DNA of 64,000 bases, from assembly GCF_900129425.1 (NCBI RefSeq), contig NZ_LT670817.1, positions 372,001-436,000 on the forward strand, in the 5' to 3' direction. Origin of the DNA: Bradyrhizobium erythrophlei (lineage in GTDB: Bacteria > Pseudomonadota > Alphaproteobacteria > Rhizobiales > Xanthobacteraceae). Of this stretch, positions 42,215 to 52,600 are shown piece after piece. The notes under the pieces were generated by a model, which was given only the letters and a program-made list of their open reading frames with translations, ran no database searches and was not told where the DNA came from. Made by a program: the position numbers and the translations under genes. The number at the start of each line of letters is the position of its first letter. Positions within the stretch are counted from its first letter, which is position 1.

Positions 42215-42545
42215 CCTGCCGAGGCCAATCACCAAAACCTGTCCAGCCCTTTCGACAAAAATATTCCGCTTAACGCGTCGGGCAAATCATCTCTACAAGT
42301 TCGCCCCGTCCCACCCGGATGAGGGGCGGATCGCGAGTCGTCACGAACGCGCGGTGGGATGCGATGGACGCGACAGCGTCGGGCGCGCAGGGGGTCGCAG
42401 GGCGGGTCTTGCCGTGAGCGGTCGGACGGCGCGCGGACGAACGACGCTGCCAACCGTCTTGCCAGAACTCGCCGCGTGCACGAGGCGCGGCAGGATCTTT
42501 GGCGTGAACGGGCGCGGACGGCGAAGTCGTGTGGTCCTGACACCC
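42215..42545 (+). repeat. Partial copy of composite repeat, segment 2
   Basis: Matches 43950-44285. The most conserved stretch begins GGGATGCGATGGACGCGACA, runs through GGGGGTCGCAGGGCGGGTCT, and ends GCGAAGTCGTGTGGTCCTG, with very few differences over some 190 bases. It lies between the DUF6894 gene and the 3' end of the alpha/beta hydrolase. Short open frames inside it are not treated as genes. Confidence 0.85.
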
Positions 42546-42564
42546 TAAGCCTTGCGCGTCAGGC

Positions 42565-43338
42565 TTACTGTCCGGCGGCTTCGAAGATCAACCGCGTGAT
42601 TTCCTCCGGCTGCGAGATCAGCGAGAGATGGCTAGCCTTCACCTCGATTGTCTTGGCGCCCATCCGCTTGGCCATGAAGCGCTCGAGGTCCGGATTGATG
42701 GTGCGGTCTTCCGTGGAAACGGCGTAGTAGCTGGGCTTCGATCGCCATGCCGCATGCGTGGTCTTGCCGGTGAGCAGAGCCTTGTGGAACGGCTCCTGGA
42801 CGGCATAGAGCACCTTCGCTTTTGCTTCTGGCAGATCGCCGGCGAAATCACGCAGGAATGCAGCCTCGCTGAGACGTCCTTCATCGCCATCGAAAACTAT
42901 GCCGGCCGTCGCCGGCGGCGTCGGATACGTCTTGGCCAAGGCGGTGTAATCCTCGCCCGCATCGGGCGCCCGCGCTGCGACATAGACAAGCGCCGAGACA
43001 TTAGGGTGCACGCCAGCCTCGGTGACGATCATGCCGGAAAAGGAATGGCCAACCAGAACCGTCGGACCATCTTGCCGTTCCAGTACCCGCTGCGCTGAGG
43101 CGACCGCCTCAGGCAAAGTCGTCAGAGGGTTTTGCACGGACGTGCAATTGAACCCCGCCGTCTGCAATCGCGCGATCACCTCGGACCAGCAGGAACCGTC
43201 GGCGAACAGCCCATGTACAAGTACGACGTTACGCGCCTTTTTCGGCGTTGCATTTGCGGCCATGCCGCGAGTGGAGATCAGCGAGGACGCTGCGCCGGTA
43301 AGCAGAGCAGTCGAAAAAGTGCGTCTGTTCATCATCAT
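42565..43338 (-). CDS. Exported alpha/beta hydrolase
   Basis: A 257-residue alpha/beta hydrolase. The N-terminus MMMNRRTFSTALLTGAASSL has a twin-arginine-like NRRTF and a hydrophobic stretch, with cleavage likely near GMAANA. The nucleophile elbow is VLVGHSFSGMIV; the oxyanion region is VLVHGLFADGSCW; the catalytic histidine is in VKASHLSLISQP. It resembles esterase/salicylate-esterase-like family members often annotated only as alpha/beta hydrolase. Substrate unknown. Any of three tandem ATGs (43332-43338) could serve. Confidence 0.88.
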   Translation of the reverse strand: MMMNRRTFSTALLTGAASSLISTRGMAANATPKKARNVVLVHGLFADGSCWSEVIARLQTAGFNCTSVQNPLTTLPEAVASAQRVLERQDGPTVLVGHSFSGMIVTEAGVHPNVSALVYVAARAPDAGEDYTALAKTYPTPPATAGIVFDGDEGRLSEAAFLRDFAGDLPEAKAKVLYAVQEPFHKALLTGKTTHAAWRSKPSYYAVSTEDRTINPDLERFMAKRMGAKTIEVKASHLSLISQPEEITRLIFEAAGQ

Positions 43339-43796
43339 GATTCTCCTCCTTCATCGTAAGGGTTGAGTTGGGAGTTTCTCGTTACACGGCGCCGGCACCG
43401 AGGTATGGTGCCGGACGCCGGGATGTTTGATCTCGTGTCATCATTCACCGCCTTTCTGGCGCTCCTTCGCTCCGTAAGCGCGACGACTGCCTGCTCGGCC
43501 ATGCGCGGTGGATGATGATTCGGTCATCTGACTGGTCCACGGCAATGAGGGCTGATTCCTGAAAGAGCGGTTGCGGATGCGTCTTCTGAAAATAACCGGA
43601 GCCGATTTCAGCGGACTTGTAATGTGCGCAGCAATTGCGAGCACGGCCTCTCGCGAGCCACCTCGACGGCTCGTCCGTCCCGCTCGTGCCGGGCGCTTAC
43701 GCCCGTTGGGCGGTCGAAACGCGTCTCAGCTTTGCCAGTTCCAATGCACGAGCAAATTATTTTTCGAGGGGCCACGGGTCAAAACTGCCGGTTTAA
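43339..43796. other. Intergenic region with a doubtful small frame
   Basis: About 460 bases. A minus-strand frame at 43441-43644 (67 codons) ends SRRAYGAKERQKGGE and has no ribosome-binding site or recognisable family, so it is left uncalled. No hairpin terminator is evident after the hydrolase promoter region. Confidence 0.4.
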
Positions 43797-44640
43797 GTCT
43801 CTGCCAGCCACTTCCGGTCTGCCCCCATCAACGGACATCATCAGACGTTGCGATTGGTCCGGTTGGTGCAAGAAGCGAAAGATCGCGAGAACCGCAAACG
43901 CAACGTCGCTGAGCGGCAAAGCAGCTTCCGTGCCTTGCAAACTGCCCGGAAAAGTGCCTGCCGGGCAAATCAGTGCATTTGTTGTCCAGCCCCTCGCGCA
44001 AAAATATTCTGGTTTTCCGAAGGCCCAAATCACCTTTATAACCGGCGCCATCCCGTCCCACACAGAGGGGCGTTTCGCGATCGTCACGGACGTTGGAGCG
44101 GGATGCGATGGACGCGACAGCGTCGGGCGCGCAGGGGGTCGCAGGGCGGGTCTTCCCGTGAGCGATCGGACGGCGCGCGGACGAACGACGCTGCCAACCG
44201 TCTTTGCCAGAACTCGCCGCGTGCACGAGGCGCGGCAGGATCTTTGGCGTGGACGGGCGCGGACGGCGAAGTCGTGTGGTCCTGGCGCCCCGATGCTGGC
44301 GTCAAGTCTGGCGGAGATGCATCTGGCCCAACCGGGTTCGGGATGTATCGTCAATCCGAAAGGCGACGGTGGCAAACAAGCCGGTCACCGGGGAGAGCGC
44401 GAAGTAAGCCGTAAACCATTCGCGCAGGGAAAGCCGGCGTACTCCGGTTGACCTGTGGTCCACTCGTGCGCTTTTTGTGCGCACGACCGCGGGTGCAATC
44501 GGCGCCCGGCTTTCCCTGCGCCCTCTCTTCCGAGCGAGGGTGAAGTTGATGCAAACCTCGGACGCATCGCGCCGCGAGAACGCGAACGCATGCTTTTGCG
44601 CTGTTTGAAATTTGAATCCGGTGGTTCAGTGCGAAGAGCG
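43797..44640 (+). repeat. Large composite dispersed repeat, fullest copy
   Basis: About 840 bases of non-coding sequence of a type I recognise from many Bradyrhizobium contigs. Segment 1 (43797-43940) recurs at 40933-41080; segment 2 (43950-44290) recurs at 42215-42545; segment 3 (44290-44640) is single in this window. Segment 3 contains GGTCACCGGGGAGAGCGCGA and a perfect 15-base inverted repeat, CGCAGGGAAAGCCGG at 44423-44437 with CCGGCTTTCCCTGCG at 44506-44520, enclosing a second hairpin (44465-44471 with 44479-44485). No transposase or intact gene is present. Confidence 0.8.
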
Positions 44641-44680
44641 GGACTGCTTTGCTTGCTAGTCTAGCAGCGGGCACTCTTCA

Positions 44681-44800
44681 CCTCTCCCCTTGTGGGAGAG
44701 GTCGGATCGCATCGACAGATGCGATCGGGGTCAGGGGTTACGCTCCATCGATAGACCTGAACCCATCACCCCATCCCTCTCGCACAGGGGGAGAGGGCGC
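44681..44800. repeat. Dispersed palindromic repeat, family A
   Basis: It starts CCTCTCCCCTTGTGGGAGAG and ends CCCTCTCGCACAGGGGGAGA, with an internal hairpin GCATCGACAGATGC. It lies between the composite repeat and the 3' end of the LysR gene, and is related to 6652-6809 and 15741-15887. Confidence 0.8.
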
Positions 44801-44849
44801 TCACCGTCATTGCCGAGCCATCGAACTAATCATGTGATCTGGACGACCT

Positions 44850-45728
44850 CTACGCCGCCTTCGCCTGCACGGTATCGCAAAACTCCGCGAGGCGATCGGC
44901 CAGCCGCAATGTCGCGGGACTGGCGTCGGGAGACGCTAGGAGTGCCAGTTCTGTCTTGTCGATCGGTGCGAAGCCGTCTTTGGCCGTCAGCACGCGATGG
45001 TCGGCCTGCACCGCCATCTCGGAGAGAATGCTCAAGCCAAGGCCGGCGGCGACCGCGGCCTGAATCCCGGCGAGGCTTGAACTGGTATAGGCCATGTGCC
45101 AGGCGCGTCCGGCGCTTTCCAACGCATGGATCGCGCCCGCCCGATAGAGGCATCCGGCGGGAAAACCGATCAGCGGCACCGAAGCAACCGTTGAATCGAT
45201 CGGGTGGGTCTTGCTGGTGACCCAGTGCACCCGCTCGGGCCACACCGCGATGCCGCCTTTTTCGCCGGCGCCGCGCTTGAGCAGCGCCAGATCGAGTTCG
45301 CCGCGTTCGAGATCGCGCCTCAGATAGGCGCTCTGATCGGCCCGCACGTCGAGCCGCAGGCTCGGGCGCGCGCGGGAAAATGTCGCCAATAACTTCGTCA
45401 GGCGATAGGCGGCGAAATCCTCGGGGATGCCCAATCGCACCGCGCCTTCACTGGCCGGCCGCGCCAGCACGTCGCGGGCTTCTTCGGCCAGCGACAACAG
45501 CCGCCGCGCGTAGGACAACAGCCGCTCGCCGGCCTCGGTCGGCGTCACCTCCTTGCCGTTGCGGTTCAACAGCGGCTGGCCGACATCGTCTTCAAGCCGC
45601 CTGATCTGCTGGCTGACGGTAGACTGGGTGCGGTGGACCCGCTCGCCGGCGCGCGTAAAACCGCCGCAATCGACCACCGACACGAAGCTGCGCAACAGTT
45701 CGAGATCGAGCATGGGATTAGCCCCCAT
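44850..45728 (-). CDS. LysR family transcriptional regulator
   Basis: A 292-residue LysR regulator. The winged helix-turn-helix (LDLELLRSFVSVVDCGGFTR and HRTQSTVSQQIRRLED) is at residues 7-65, and the effector domain follows (GAVRLGIPEDFAAYRLTKLL, DLALLKRG, GIQAAVAAGLGLSILSEMAV). It is divergent from an EamA exporter gene 85 bases away, an arrangement in which LysR proteins commonly control the neighbour and themselves. Ligand unknown. Start ATG 45728; ATG 45713 (MLDLELL) is also plausible. Confidence 0.93.
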   Translation of the reverse strand: MGANPMLDLELLRSFVSVVDCGGFTRAGERVHRTQSTVSQQIRRLEDDVGQPLLNRNGKEVTPTEAGERLLSYARRLLSLAEEARDVLARPASEGAVRLGIPEDFAAYRLTKLLATFSRARPSLRLDVRADQSAYLRRDLERGELDLALLKRGAGEKGGIAVWPERVHWVTSKTHPIDSTVASVPLIGFPAGCLYRAGAIHALESAGRAWHMAYTSSSLAGIQAAVAAGLGLSILSEMAVQADHRVLTAKDGFAPIDKTELALLASPDASPATLRLADRLAEFCDTVQAKAA

Positions 45729-45813
45729 TTATATTTTCACTGCACGTCAGTCTATCATTTAATTTCCGAATATCAAGGCGCGGGCCTACATCGGCCGCAT
45801 AAGGAGACCTTCC

Positions 45814-46728
45814 ATGTCGCTCGCGCCTTCCGTTACGGTTCCTCGGAACACCTTCAATCCGCTGCCGATCTATATCGGCCTGTTCTGCCTGCTGTGGAGT
45901 TTTGCCTTCGTCGCCGGAAAGATCGGGGTGACCGATTGCCCGCCGCTGATCCTGCTCACCGCGCGGTTTTCGCTGGCGGGAATTCTGATCCTCGGCATCA
46001 CCGCAGTGCGCGGCGACGAGTGGTCGCTGTCATGGCGCGACGTCGCGGTGTTCGCCACCATCGGCGTCGCCAACAACGCGCTCTATCTCGGCCTCGGCTA
46101 TACCGGGCTGCAGACGGTGTCCGCCGGCCTCGGCGGCCTGATCGTCAGCGCCAATCCGGTGTTCACCGCAGGGCTCGCAGCACTCTTTCTCGGCGAGGAG
46201 CTGACCTGGCGCAAGGCTACGGGACTGCTGCTCGGCATCGCCGGCGTGGCCTTCATTGTCTGGCACCGGATGTCGGTCGGCACCGACAGCCTGCACGGAA
46301 TCCTGTTCACGCTGGCGTCGCTGGCCTCGATCGTGCTTGGTACGATCCTGTTCAAGCTGCTGGCGCCGAAGGGCAGCCTCTGGATCGGCAACGGTGTGCA
46401 GAATCTCGCGGCCGGTATCGTCCTGCTCCCGTTCGTGTTCAGCTTTGCCAGCGTCAGCGATATCGTGCCGAGCGGACGTCTGCTGGGCGCCTTCGCGTTC
46501 CTGGTGCTGGGCGGGTCGATCCTGGCCTATCGGCTGTGGTTTCACCTGCTGCGGGTGTGCGGCGCGACTGCGGCGAGCGCCTATCATTTCCTGATGCCGC
46601 CGCTCGGCATGCTGTTTGCCTGGATCGTGCTCGGCGAGCATGTCGAGGCGAGGGATTTGATGGGGATCGTTCCGGTGGCGCTCGGCATTTATCTGGTGAC
46701 GCGCCCGGCGGCGGCTGCGCGGCCGTAA
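45814..46728 (+). CDS. EamA (DMT superfamily) transporter
   Basis: A 304-residue ten-helix protein with two EamA repeats. The first begins LPIYIGLFCLLWSFAFVAGK, the second SLHGILFTLASLASIVLGTI, ending MGIVPVALGIYLVTRPA. Members export amino acids, purines or other metabolites. AGGAGACC precedes the ATG. Divergent from the LysR gene, which probably regulates it. The substrate cannot be told from sequence. Confidence 0.92.
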   Translation: MSLAPSVTVPRNTFNPLPIYIGLFCLLWSFAFVAGKIGVTDCPPLILLTARFSLAGILILGITAVRGDEWSLSWRDVAVFATIGVANNALYLGLGYTGLQTVSAGLGGLIVSANPVFTAGLAALFLGEELTWRKATGLLLGIAGVAFIVWHRMSVGTDSLHGILFTLASLASIVLGTILFKLLAPKGSLWIGNGVQNLAAGIVLLPFVFSFASVSDIVPSGRLLGAFAFLVLGGSILAYRLWFHLLRVCGATAASAYHFLMPPLGMLFAWIVLGEHVEARDLMGIVPVALGIYLVTRPAAAARP

Positions 46729-46738
46729 AGCAGCGAGG

Positions 46739-47530
46739 TCACTCCTTGCGGAACACGATCGATGCCATCCAGCCGGTCATCAGCGCCATGAATGCGGTGA
46801 CCAACCCATAGACGAAACCGTCCTGGCGGGCGCTGGTGGCGACGAACTGCTCGAAGCCGACCTTGACGATTTCGAACGCGGTTTCGGTCCGCGTCACCAG
46901 CGCGCCATCCGAAAAAAGTCTGATCTCGACGTCGTAGGTTCCGATCGGCACTTCGGCCGGCAGCGGAATGCCGGTACGAAACAGCGTCGGCGTCAAAAAC
47001 GTCACCGCGGAAGTATCCTCGCGATACAGGCCGTGTTCGGAGCGCAGCCGCACGAAGGCGCTGCGGAACGCATCGTTCGGCACCACGTCGGCGTAATCGG
47101 TTCCGACACGCTGGGTGAGCAGCACATTGTTGAGGCCGAGTTGCTGGCGCCGCTGGACTTCCGGCGAAGCGATGGCGTCGAATGGCCGGTTGGCAAACAC
47201 CGCCAGATAGGTCGGCACGTTCAGAAATTGCCGGTAGTCGGTATTGATCCAGATACCGAATTTGCGTTCCTTGCGTCGCGTCACCATGTCCGCGCGTGGT
47301 CCGCTGACGGTGACAACGAGATCGTAGCGGGTGCGGGTCGCCGGCGTGGACGCGTCCTTTTCGACCGAGCCGAACAGCACGAGTTCTTCGCCGGAATAGT
47401 TCGGCGTCACCGTCACCCGGTGGTTCGAGACCGATACGATCAGCCGTTCCGCGCGGGCAGGCGCTGCCGCGACGGCCACGCCCAGCGCCAGCGCAACGCC
47501 CACCGCGGCGTATGGGTACGACGTGGTCAT
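46739..47530 (-). CDS. TIGR02186 family membrane protein, TauE/SafE partner
   Basis: A 263-residue protein: signal peptide (VGVALALGVAVAAAPARA|E), a beta-rich extracytoplasmic domain (RLIVSVSNHRVTVTPNYSGE, ELVLFGSVEKD, YDLVVTVSGPRADMVTRRKE) and a single C-terminal membrane helix (DGFVYGLVTAFMALMTGWMA). This fits the TIGR02186 family that accompanies TSUP-type sulfite exporters. ATG 47530 overlaps the exporter stop by four bases, so the two are co-translated and probably act together. Confidence 0.82.
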   Translation of the reverse strand: MTTSYPYAAVGVALALGVAVAAAPARAERLIVSVSNHRVTVTPNYSGEELVLFGSVEKDASTPATRTRYDLVVTVSGPRADMVTRRKERKFGIWINTDYRQFLNVPTYLAVFANRPFDAIASPEVQRRQQLGLNNVLLTQRVGTDYADVVPNDAFRSAFVRLRSEHGLYREDTSAVTFLTPTLFRTGIPLPAEVPIGTYDVEIRLFSDGALVTRTETAFEIVKVGFEQFVATSARQDGFVYGLVTAFMALMTGWMASIVFRKE

Positions 47531-48453
47531 CCGGCTCCCCCGCTTTCCCGGATTGTGAAGAGATCGTCGGGGCGGATGACGAGTTCGATCGCGAAGCGGA
47601 TTCCGACCGCGAGAATCAGAAGTCCAAGCAAAAGGCGCAGATGCTCGCCACGAATCTTCTGGGCGGCGCGGGCGCCGAATTGCGCGCCGGTGACGCCGCC
47701 GACCATCAGGATCAGCGCCAGCACGGCATCGACCAGATGGTTGGTGACCGCATGCAGCATGGTGGCGAACACCATGGTGACCAGCGTCAGCACCATCGAG
47801 GTGCCGATCACGGTCGCGGTCGGCACCCGCAAGATATAGATCATGATCGGAATCAGGATGAAGCCGCCGCCGATGCCCATGACAGCGCCGATGAAGCCGA
47901 TGATCACGCCGACGACGACGACCGGGATCACCGACAAATAGATCTTGGAACGCTTGAAGCGCATCTTCAGCGGCAGTCCGTGAATCCAGCCATGGCTGCC
48001 GGAGCGGCGCATCGGCACCGCCTTGCCGTGGCGCGCGCGCCAGATCGCCCGCAAGCCCTCCCAGAACATCGCTGCGCCGACCGCGGTCAGCAGCACGACG
48101 TAGGACAGCGCGATCATGAGGTCGAGCTGGCCGAGCGAGCGCAGCAGCGTGAAGGTCCAGACCCCGAGCGCGGTACCGACGATGCCGCCGCTCAATAAAA
48201 CCGCCGCCAGCGCCGGATCGATGGCGCGGCGGCGCCAATATGAGATCGCGCCGGAAAACGACGAAGCCGCGATGTGGCTGGCGACCGAGGCGACCGCGAC
48301 CGCGGGCGCGATGCCGATGAAGATCAACAGCGGCGTCATCAGGAATCCGCCGCCGATGCCGAACATGCCGGACACGAAACCAACGGCCGCGCCCATCGCA
48401 AGGATGAGAAAAATATTGACCGGGATGTCGGCGATCGGAAGGTAAAGCTGCAC
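47527..48453 (-). CDS. Sulfite exporter TauE/SafE (TSUP) family protein
   Basis: A 308-residue membrane protein with about eight to nine helices and both TSUP repeats: AAVGFVSGMFGIGGGFLMTP near the N-terminus and GFIGAVMGIGGGFILIPIMI in the middle. Family members transport sulfite, sulfoacetate or other organosulfur anions. It leads a two-gene operon with the TIGR02186 protein. No sulfur-oxidation genes are in the window, so the ion is undetermined. Confidence 0.93.
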   Translation of the reverse strand: MQLYLPIADIPVNIFLILAMGAAVGFVSGMFGIGGGFLMTPLLIFIGIAPAVAVASVASHIAASSFSGAISYWRRRAIDPALAAVLLSGGIVGTALGVWTFTLLRSLGQLDLMIALSYVVLLTAVGAAMFWEGLRAIWRARHGKAVPMRRSGSHGWIHGLPLKMRFKRSKIYLSVIPVVVVGVIIGFIGAVMGIGGGFILIPIMIYILRVPTATVIGTSMVLTLVTMVFATMLHAVTNHLVDAVLALILMVGGVTGAQFGARAAQKIRGEHLRLLLGLLILAVGIRFAIELVIRPDDLFTIRESGGAG

Positions 48454-48684
48454 GCGCGCTCCCTTTTGGGAGTTGGCCCTGAGCCAAGCCGAAACCGCTC
48501 ACGGCACGGTATCTCGATGCGCGGCGTCGATCATCTGCCGCAACCCTGCATAACCGAAATCGCCGATCGGAGGGACTAAAGAATCCCGTCACGGGCTGCT
48601 TTTCTGACGCCGCCCGCCGCGCAACCTCCGACGTGGTGAATAATTCAGATTAACGGCCGGCGTATCTGGTCGAAACCGGCGGCC

Positions 48685-49536
48685 TCAAGGCCTCGCGACG
48701 GGATCGGTGACGAGGTTCATCGCGACGGCTTCCCCGGCGCCGAGCCAGCGCACATTGGTGGTCGCGGACATTGCTTCCACCACGGAGGAGGATACGCCCA
48801 TCCTCGTCATGTAGTTCAAGACCATCCCCGCCGTCCGCTGGGTTTCGGCGACGGGGTCTTGCGCGGGCGCGAGGGTCACGAACCGATGCACACCCAGCAT
48901 CGATCCTCCGATCCCGATACGAATCCTGCCGCCGGCATAGACCAGCACACAGGCGCTGGCGCAATAAGACGGCCTTATATGGCCCGAAGGGTCGGTGACC
49001 CCGACCGCCGTCACCAACCCGCGCGATCGAATGATTTCGCCCATGATGAGGGCCTGATTCAGGTCTCCGCCGGGGGAGGAAAGCAATACGGCGTCACCGG
49101 CCACGAGATGGGCTTCGCCGAGCCGGTCGCGGAACCAGCTCGCGGTTGCGGCGCCTATCGCGCCTCTGATCGCCAATGCCGGCCTTGTGTGGCCTGAGCC
49201 ATCGGGGTCGGCCTCGGCGATCAGCGACGACGTCATGCCGGGCGAAAAATACAGATCCTTCCAGTAGGCCCAGGCCTCCGGTCGCGAAAGGTCCTTGTAG
49301 GCGCGGGCGCCGACGACGAGCAGGATCAGGACAAAGAAGGCGGACGAAGACAATCGCCTCCATTTGTGGCCGGAAACATCAGCGGCTCGCGGCGGCGGCT
49401 GGTCGGGTGGCTCGGGCGCCGGCGCTCCCCACGGTCCAGCCTGCGGTCGTGAATCGGCCCGCTCGGCAGGAGGATCCCTAAGCGACAATCTGATCTCCTC
49501 GCCGATCTCCTCGCGGAACCCGCCCGTCCGACACAT
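48685..49536 (-). CDS. Membrane-anchored Clp-fold (COG3904-like) protein
   Basis: A 283-residue protein. A Pro-rich cytoplasmic N-terminus (APAPEPPDQPPPRAADV) precedes one membrane segment (LSSSAFFVLILLVVGARAY). The periplasmic domain has the Clp/crotonase fold signature VLLSSPGGDLNQALIMGEII, then YCASACVLVYAGG with the predicted nucleophile Ser and LGVHRFV with the histidine. Compared with the small protein at 2337-2873 it retains the SPGG oxyanion strand, which that one lacks. Function unknown; a periplasmic protease role is inferred. Confidence 0.78.
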   Translation of the reverse strand: MCRTGGFREEIGEEIRLSLRDPPAERADSRPQAGPWGAPAPEPPDQPPPRAADVSGHKWRRLSSSAFFVLILLVVGARAYKDLSRPEAWAYWKDLYFSPGMTSSLIAEADPDGSGHTRPALAIRGAIGAATASWFRDRLGEAHLVAGDAVLLSSPGGDLNQALIMGEIIRSRGLVTAVGVTDPSGHIRPSYCASACVLVYAGGRIRIGIGGSMLGVHRFVTLAPAQDPVAETQRTAGMVLNYMTRMGVSSSVVEAMSATTNVRWLGAGEAVAMNLVTDPVARP

Positions 49537-49630
49537 CGAACCGTGGGCAGTACTTCCGACGCCTTGTCCTGGCAGGCTTATTTATACGGTTTCTCGATGA
49601 GGGTACATGCCGGCAATGCCGGCGATCATC

Positions 49631-52600
49631 TCATCCGCGCGCGGCGGCGCGTTTGGTCAAAACCGGCTTTGCCGTGGGCTTTGCGCTTGTTGCCTGCGCC
49701 GGTGCCGAATCCCATCCGCCGGCCGGGCTTGCGACGTTGACGGCGTCGTCGGGCTGGGGTTCCGGCGTAAAGGTCTGAATCGCGAGCTTTGCCGCAGCTA
49801 ACGACTGGGCGTCGAGCCGCTTGGCGATATCGTCGCGCTTGCGCGCCGAATCCGCATCGCCCTGCGCCGCGGCCAGACTGAACCACTTGAAGGATTCGGC
49901 GAGGTTCTGTTCGACGCCGATGCCGCGGGCATAAAGGATGCCGAGGTTGAACTGGCTGTCCGCGACGCCGCGGTCGGCCGCCTTGCGGAACCATTGCGCC
50001 GCGCTCGTGTAGTTGGCGCCCTTGCCGCCGCCGTCGGCATCGAGCACCGCCAGATTATGCATCGCCTTGGCGTTGCCGCGCTCGGCGGCCTGCATGTAAT
50101 AGCGCCGCGCGATATCGACGTCCCTGTTCACGCTGAGACCCTTTTCGTAGAGGGTCCCCAACCGGAACACCGCCGGAATCACGCCGGCCTGCGCCGCGCG
50201 GTCATACCATTTCGCGGCCTCGTCATAATTCGCCGTAACGCCTTTGCCTTCGGCGAAGCGCACGCCGACCTCGTAGGCCGCGGTCGGATCGCCCCTCAGC
50301 GCGGCCGCGCGCAGTACCGGTCCGCCGATCGCGTCCGGCAGTCTTTCGGTCGGCGGGACCTGGACCATCGCGAGTTTGCGATTGGCCGGCGCCGTAGCCA
50401 GGGTCGGAATCGCGCCGGTGACATCGCCGGCTACCGGCGAGACAGCCGGCACGGCCTGGGGTGGCGAAATCGCGACCGACGCGGTGCTGTCGGCGGCGTT
50501 CAGTGCGGGGGTATTGAGCGATTGCCGGCCAATCGGGGTCGGCGAGGTCATCGAAGGCGCAGCCGGATCTGGCATCGCCGGCCTGGCGGCGTCATTCGCG
50601 GGCGGTTGCGCCGAAGGTTGAGGCTCGCTCGAATTCGCCGTCGCCGGCGGTTGCGGCGCGCTGCCGATGTCGAGCAGCGTCATCGCCATCTTGAAGGAGC
50701 CGAGCACGATCACGACCACGCTCGCGCCGACCAGCAGCGACCGAATCTTGGAGGTGATGGTCGATGGCTCCTTGGCGTTGTCGCCTGCGGGGGCCTTGAG
50801 CGATTTGCGGCCGGCCTTGTCGTTGGGCGGTGCGGCAGCGGCGGCCTGGGCGGCACGGCGCGCGGCGGCAATGAAGCTCGATGTGCTGGCCGGCTCACGT
50901 GCACTCGCCGGAATTTCGCTGATCGCGCTTTCGGAAGCCGCGATGCGTTCCGATGGCGAAGCCAGCCGCGCGCTCGGCCGTGTTCCCGGTTCGAGCGGGT
51001 GATCGGGCGGCAACTCCGGCGCGATCGCGACCCGCGGCGGTGCTGTACGCGGCTCCAGAATCTCGCTGATGGCTTTCGGCGCTATCGCGGCGATCGCAGG
51101 CATGGGGGCTTGCACCGCCTGGAATTCGCGCGGAGCAGTGGCGAAATGCATCTCGGCCGCGGCGGGATTGGGCAATTCGGGCTTCGGCTGTGGCGGCATC
51201 GCGCCGCGAGGCGCGATGGCCTGCGAGACGACTGGCTCAGGCGCCGGCGGCGTTTCGGGCTGCGCGGCAGCCGGCTGGATCCGAACCGTGCGCAGATCGC
51301 CTTCGATCATCGCCAGCCGGTCGACCACATGGCCGAGGGTGTTGTGAACAGCCTCGAGCGAATCCTGGGTGTGGCGGTCGGTTTCTGTCTGGCTGAAGCG
51401 GATGTCGGACAATTCGCGCTTGACGATGTCGATCAGGCCGCTGTCCGACGGTTGAGGGGCGCTCCGGCCGCTCTCGGCCAGCGCGGCAAAGCTCGCGTGC
51501 TGGGTTTCGAGATGGCGCAGAATGTCCTGCAGCCCGTCCTCGACCCGTCCGAGATGGCCGGCGCGGTGATCGCTGGAGGCCTCCAGGCGTTCGAGCAAAT
51601 AGGATACGCGCTGCTCGAGATGGGCGAATGCGGACGCGTTGTCGTTGCCGACCGGCATGCGGTCGAGACGGTCGGACAATGCCCGCACTGCGCTTTCGAG
51701 ATGCTCGGTGTTTTCACTTGCGGCCGGCCGCTCGCGGCTTTCCAGCGTCGCGGTCAAAGCGGCGATGCGCTGTTCGAGTACCGCGAACGAATCGCTGTTG
51801 CCCTCGGAGCGGGCAAGCTGGTCGACCTTGGACGACAGCGTGTGCACGTCGTCGGAAAGCCGCGCCAGGGCGTCATTGGAGGCGACATTGGAGACGATGG
51901 CGCGAAGCGCGGCGATGGCGCCTTCGAGTTGCTGGACCGTTTTGGGATCGTCGCTGGCGCGCAGGATCAGGTCGAGCTTGGCGCCGAGATTGCGGATCGC
52001 CTCGTCATAGCCTGCCAGTTGTTCGGCTGGCGTTAGCGAGCGCAACACTTCGCGGATTTCGGCCAACGCGCGTTCGATGCCGGCCAGCGCCTGGGCGTCG
52101 GTGCCGCTCTGGCGGGTCTCGTCGATGCGGCGGGAAAGCGAGCGGATTTCGTTTTCGATCGATTCGATCGCCCGGCGCGGCATCGCCTCGGTGATGGCCT
52201 GGCGAATTTCGGCCAGTTCGCCGCGGAACGCGGCGATCGACTGCTCGATCCCGTCGGGACGCTGCAGCGCTTCGATCTGGCTGGTGATCTTGACGAGGTG
52301 ACGCTCCAGCGAGGAAAAATCCGGGCCCGCCGGCGTTGCCGGCGCCATTGCGGGTGCGATCGGCGGCGCGCTGCGCGGCGGCATCGGCCGTGGCGCGGCA
52401 CTGTCGAGTTCGTTCTGGCGCGCAGCGATTTCTGCGATTGCAAAATCGAGCGACGCCGGGCTGACCGGCGGCGAGGGACGATAGACCTGGGCGGCCGCGC
52501 GCTCGACCATGTCGGTCTGGCGCTGCTTGTCCTGCAGCTGGGCTTGTCTGGCCGGCGCCGGGTTCGAGATCTGCGACAACCGCGCATCGAGGCGCGCGAT

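Noticed and set aside
43441..43644. 67-codon minus-strand frame
   Set aside because: No supporting signal; could be a real small gene but nothing in the sequence favours it.
43624..44451. 275-codon and other open frames within the composite repeat
   Set aside because: The repeat copies do not share one conserved open frame (single-base indels between copies change frame), so these are chance frames in GC-rich sequence.
49994..52036. 680-codon plus-strand frame opposite the PodJ-like gene
   Set aside because: Arg/Gly/Asp-rich antisense frame without domains; the minus-strand protein has a recognisable N-terminus, membrane segment and Sel1 repeats.
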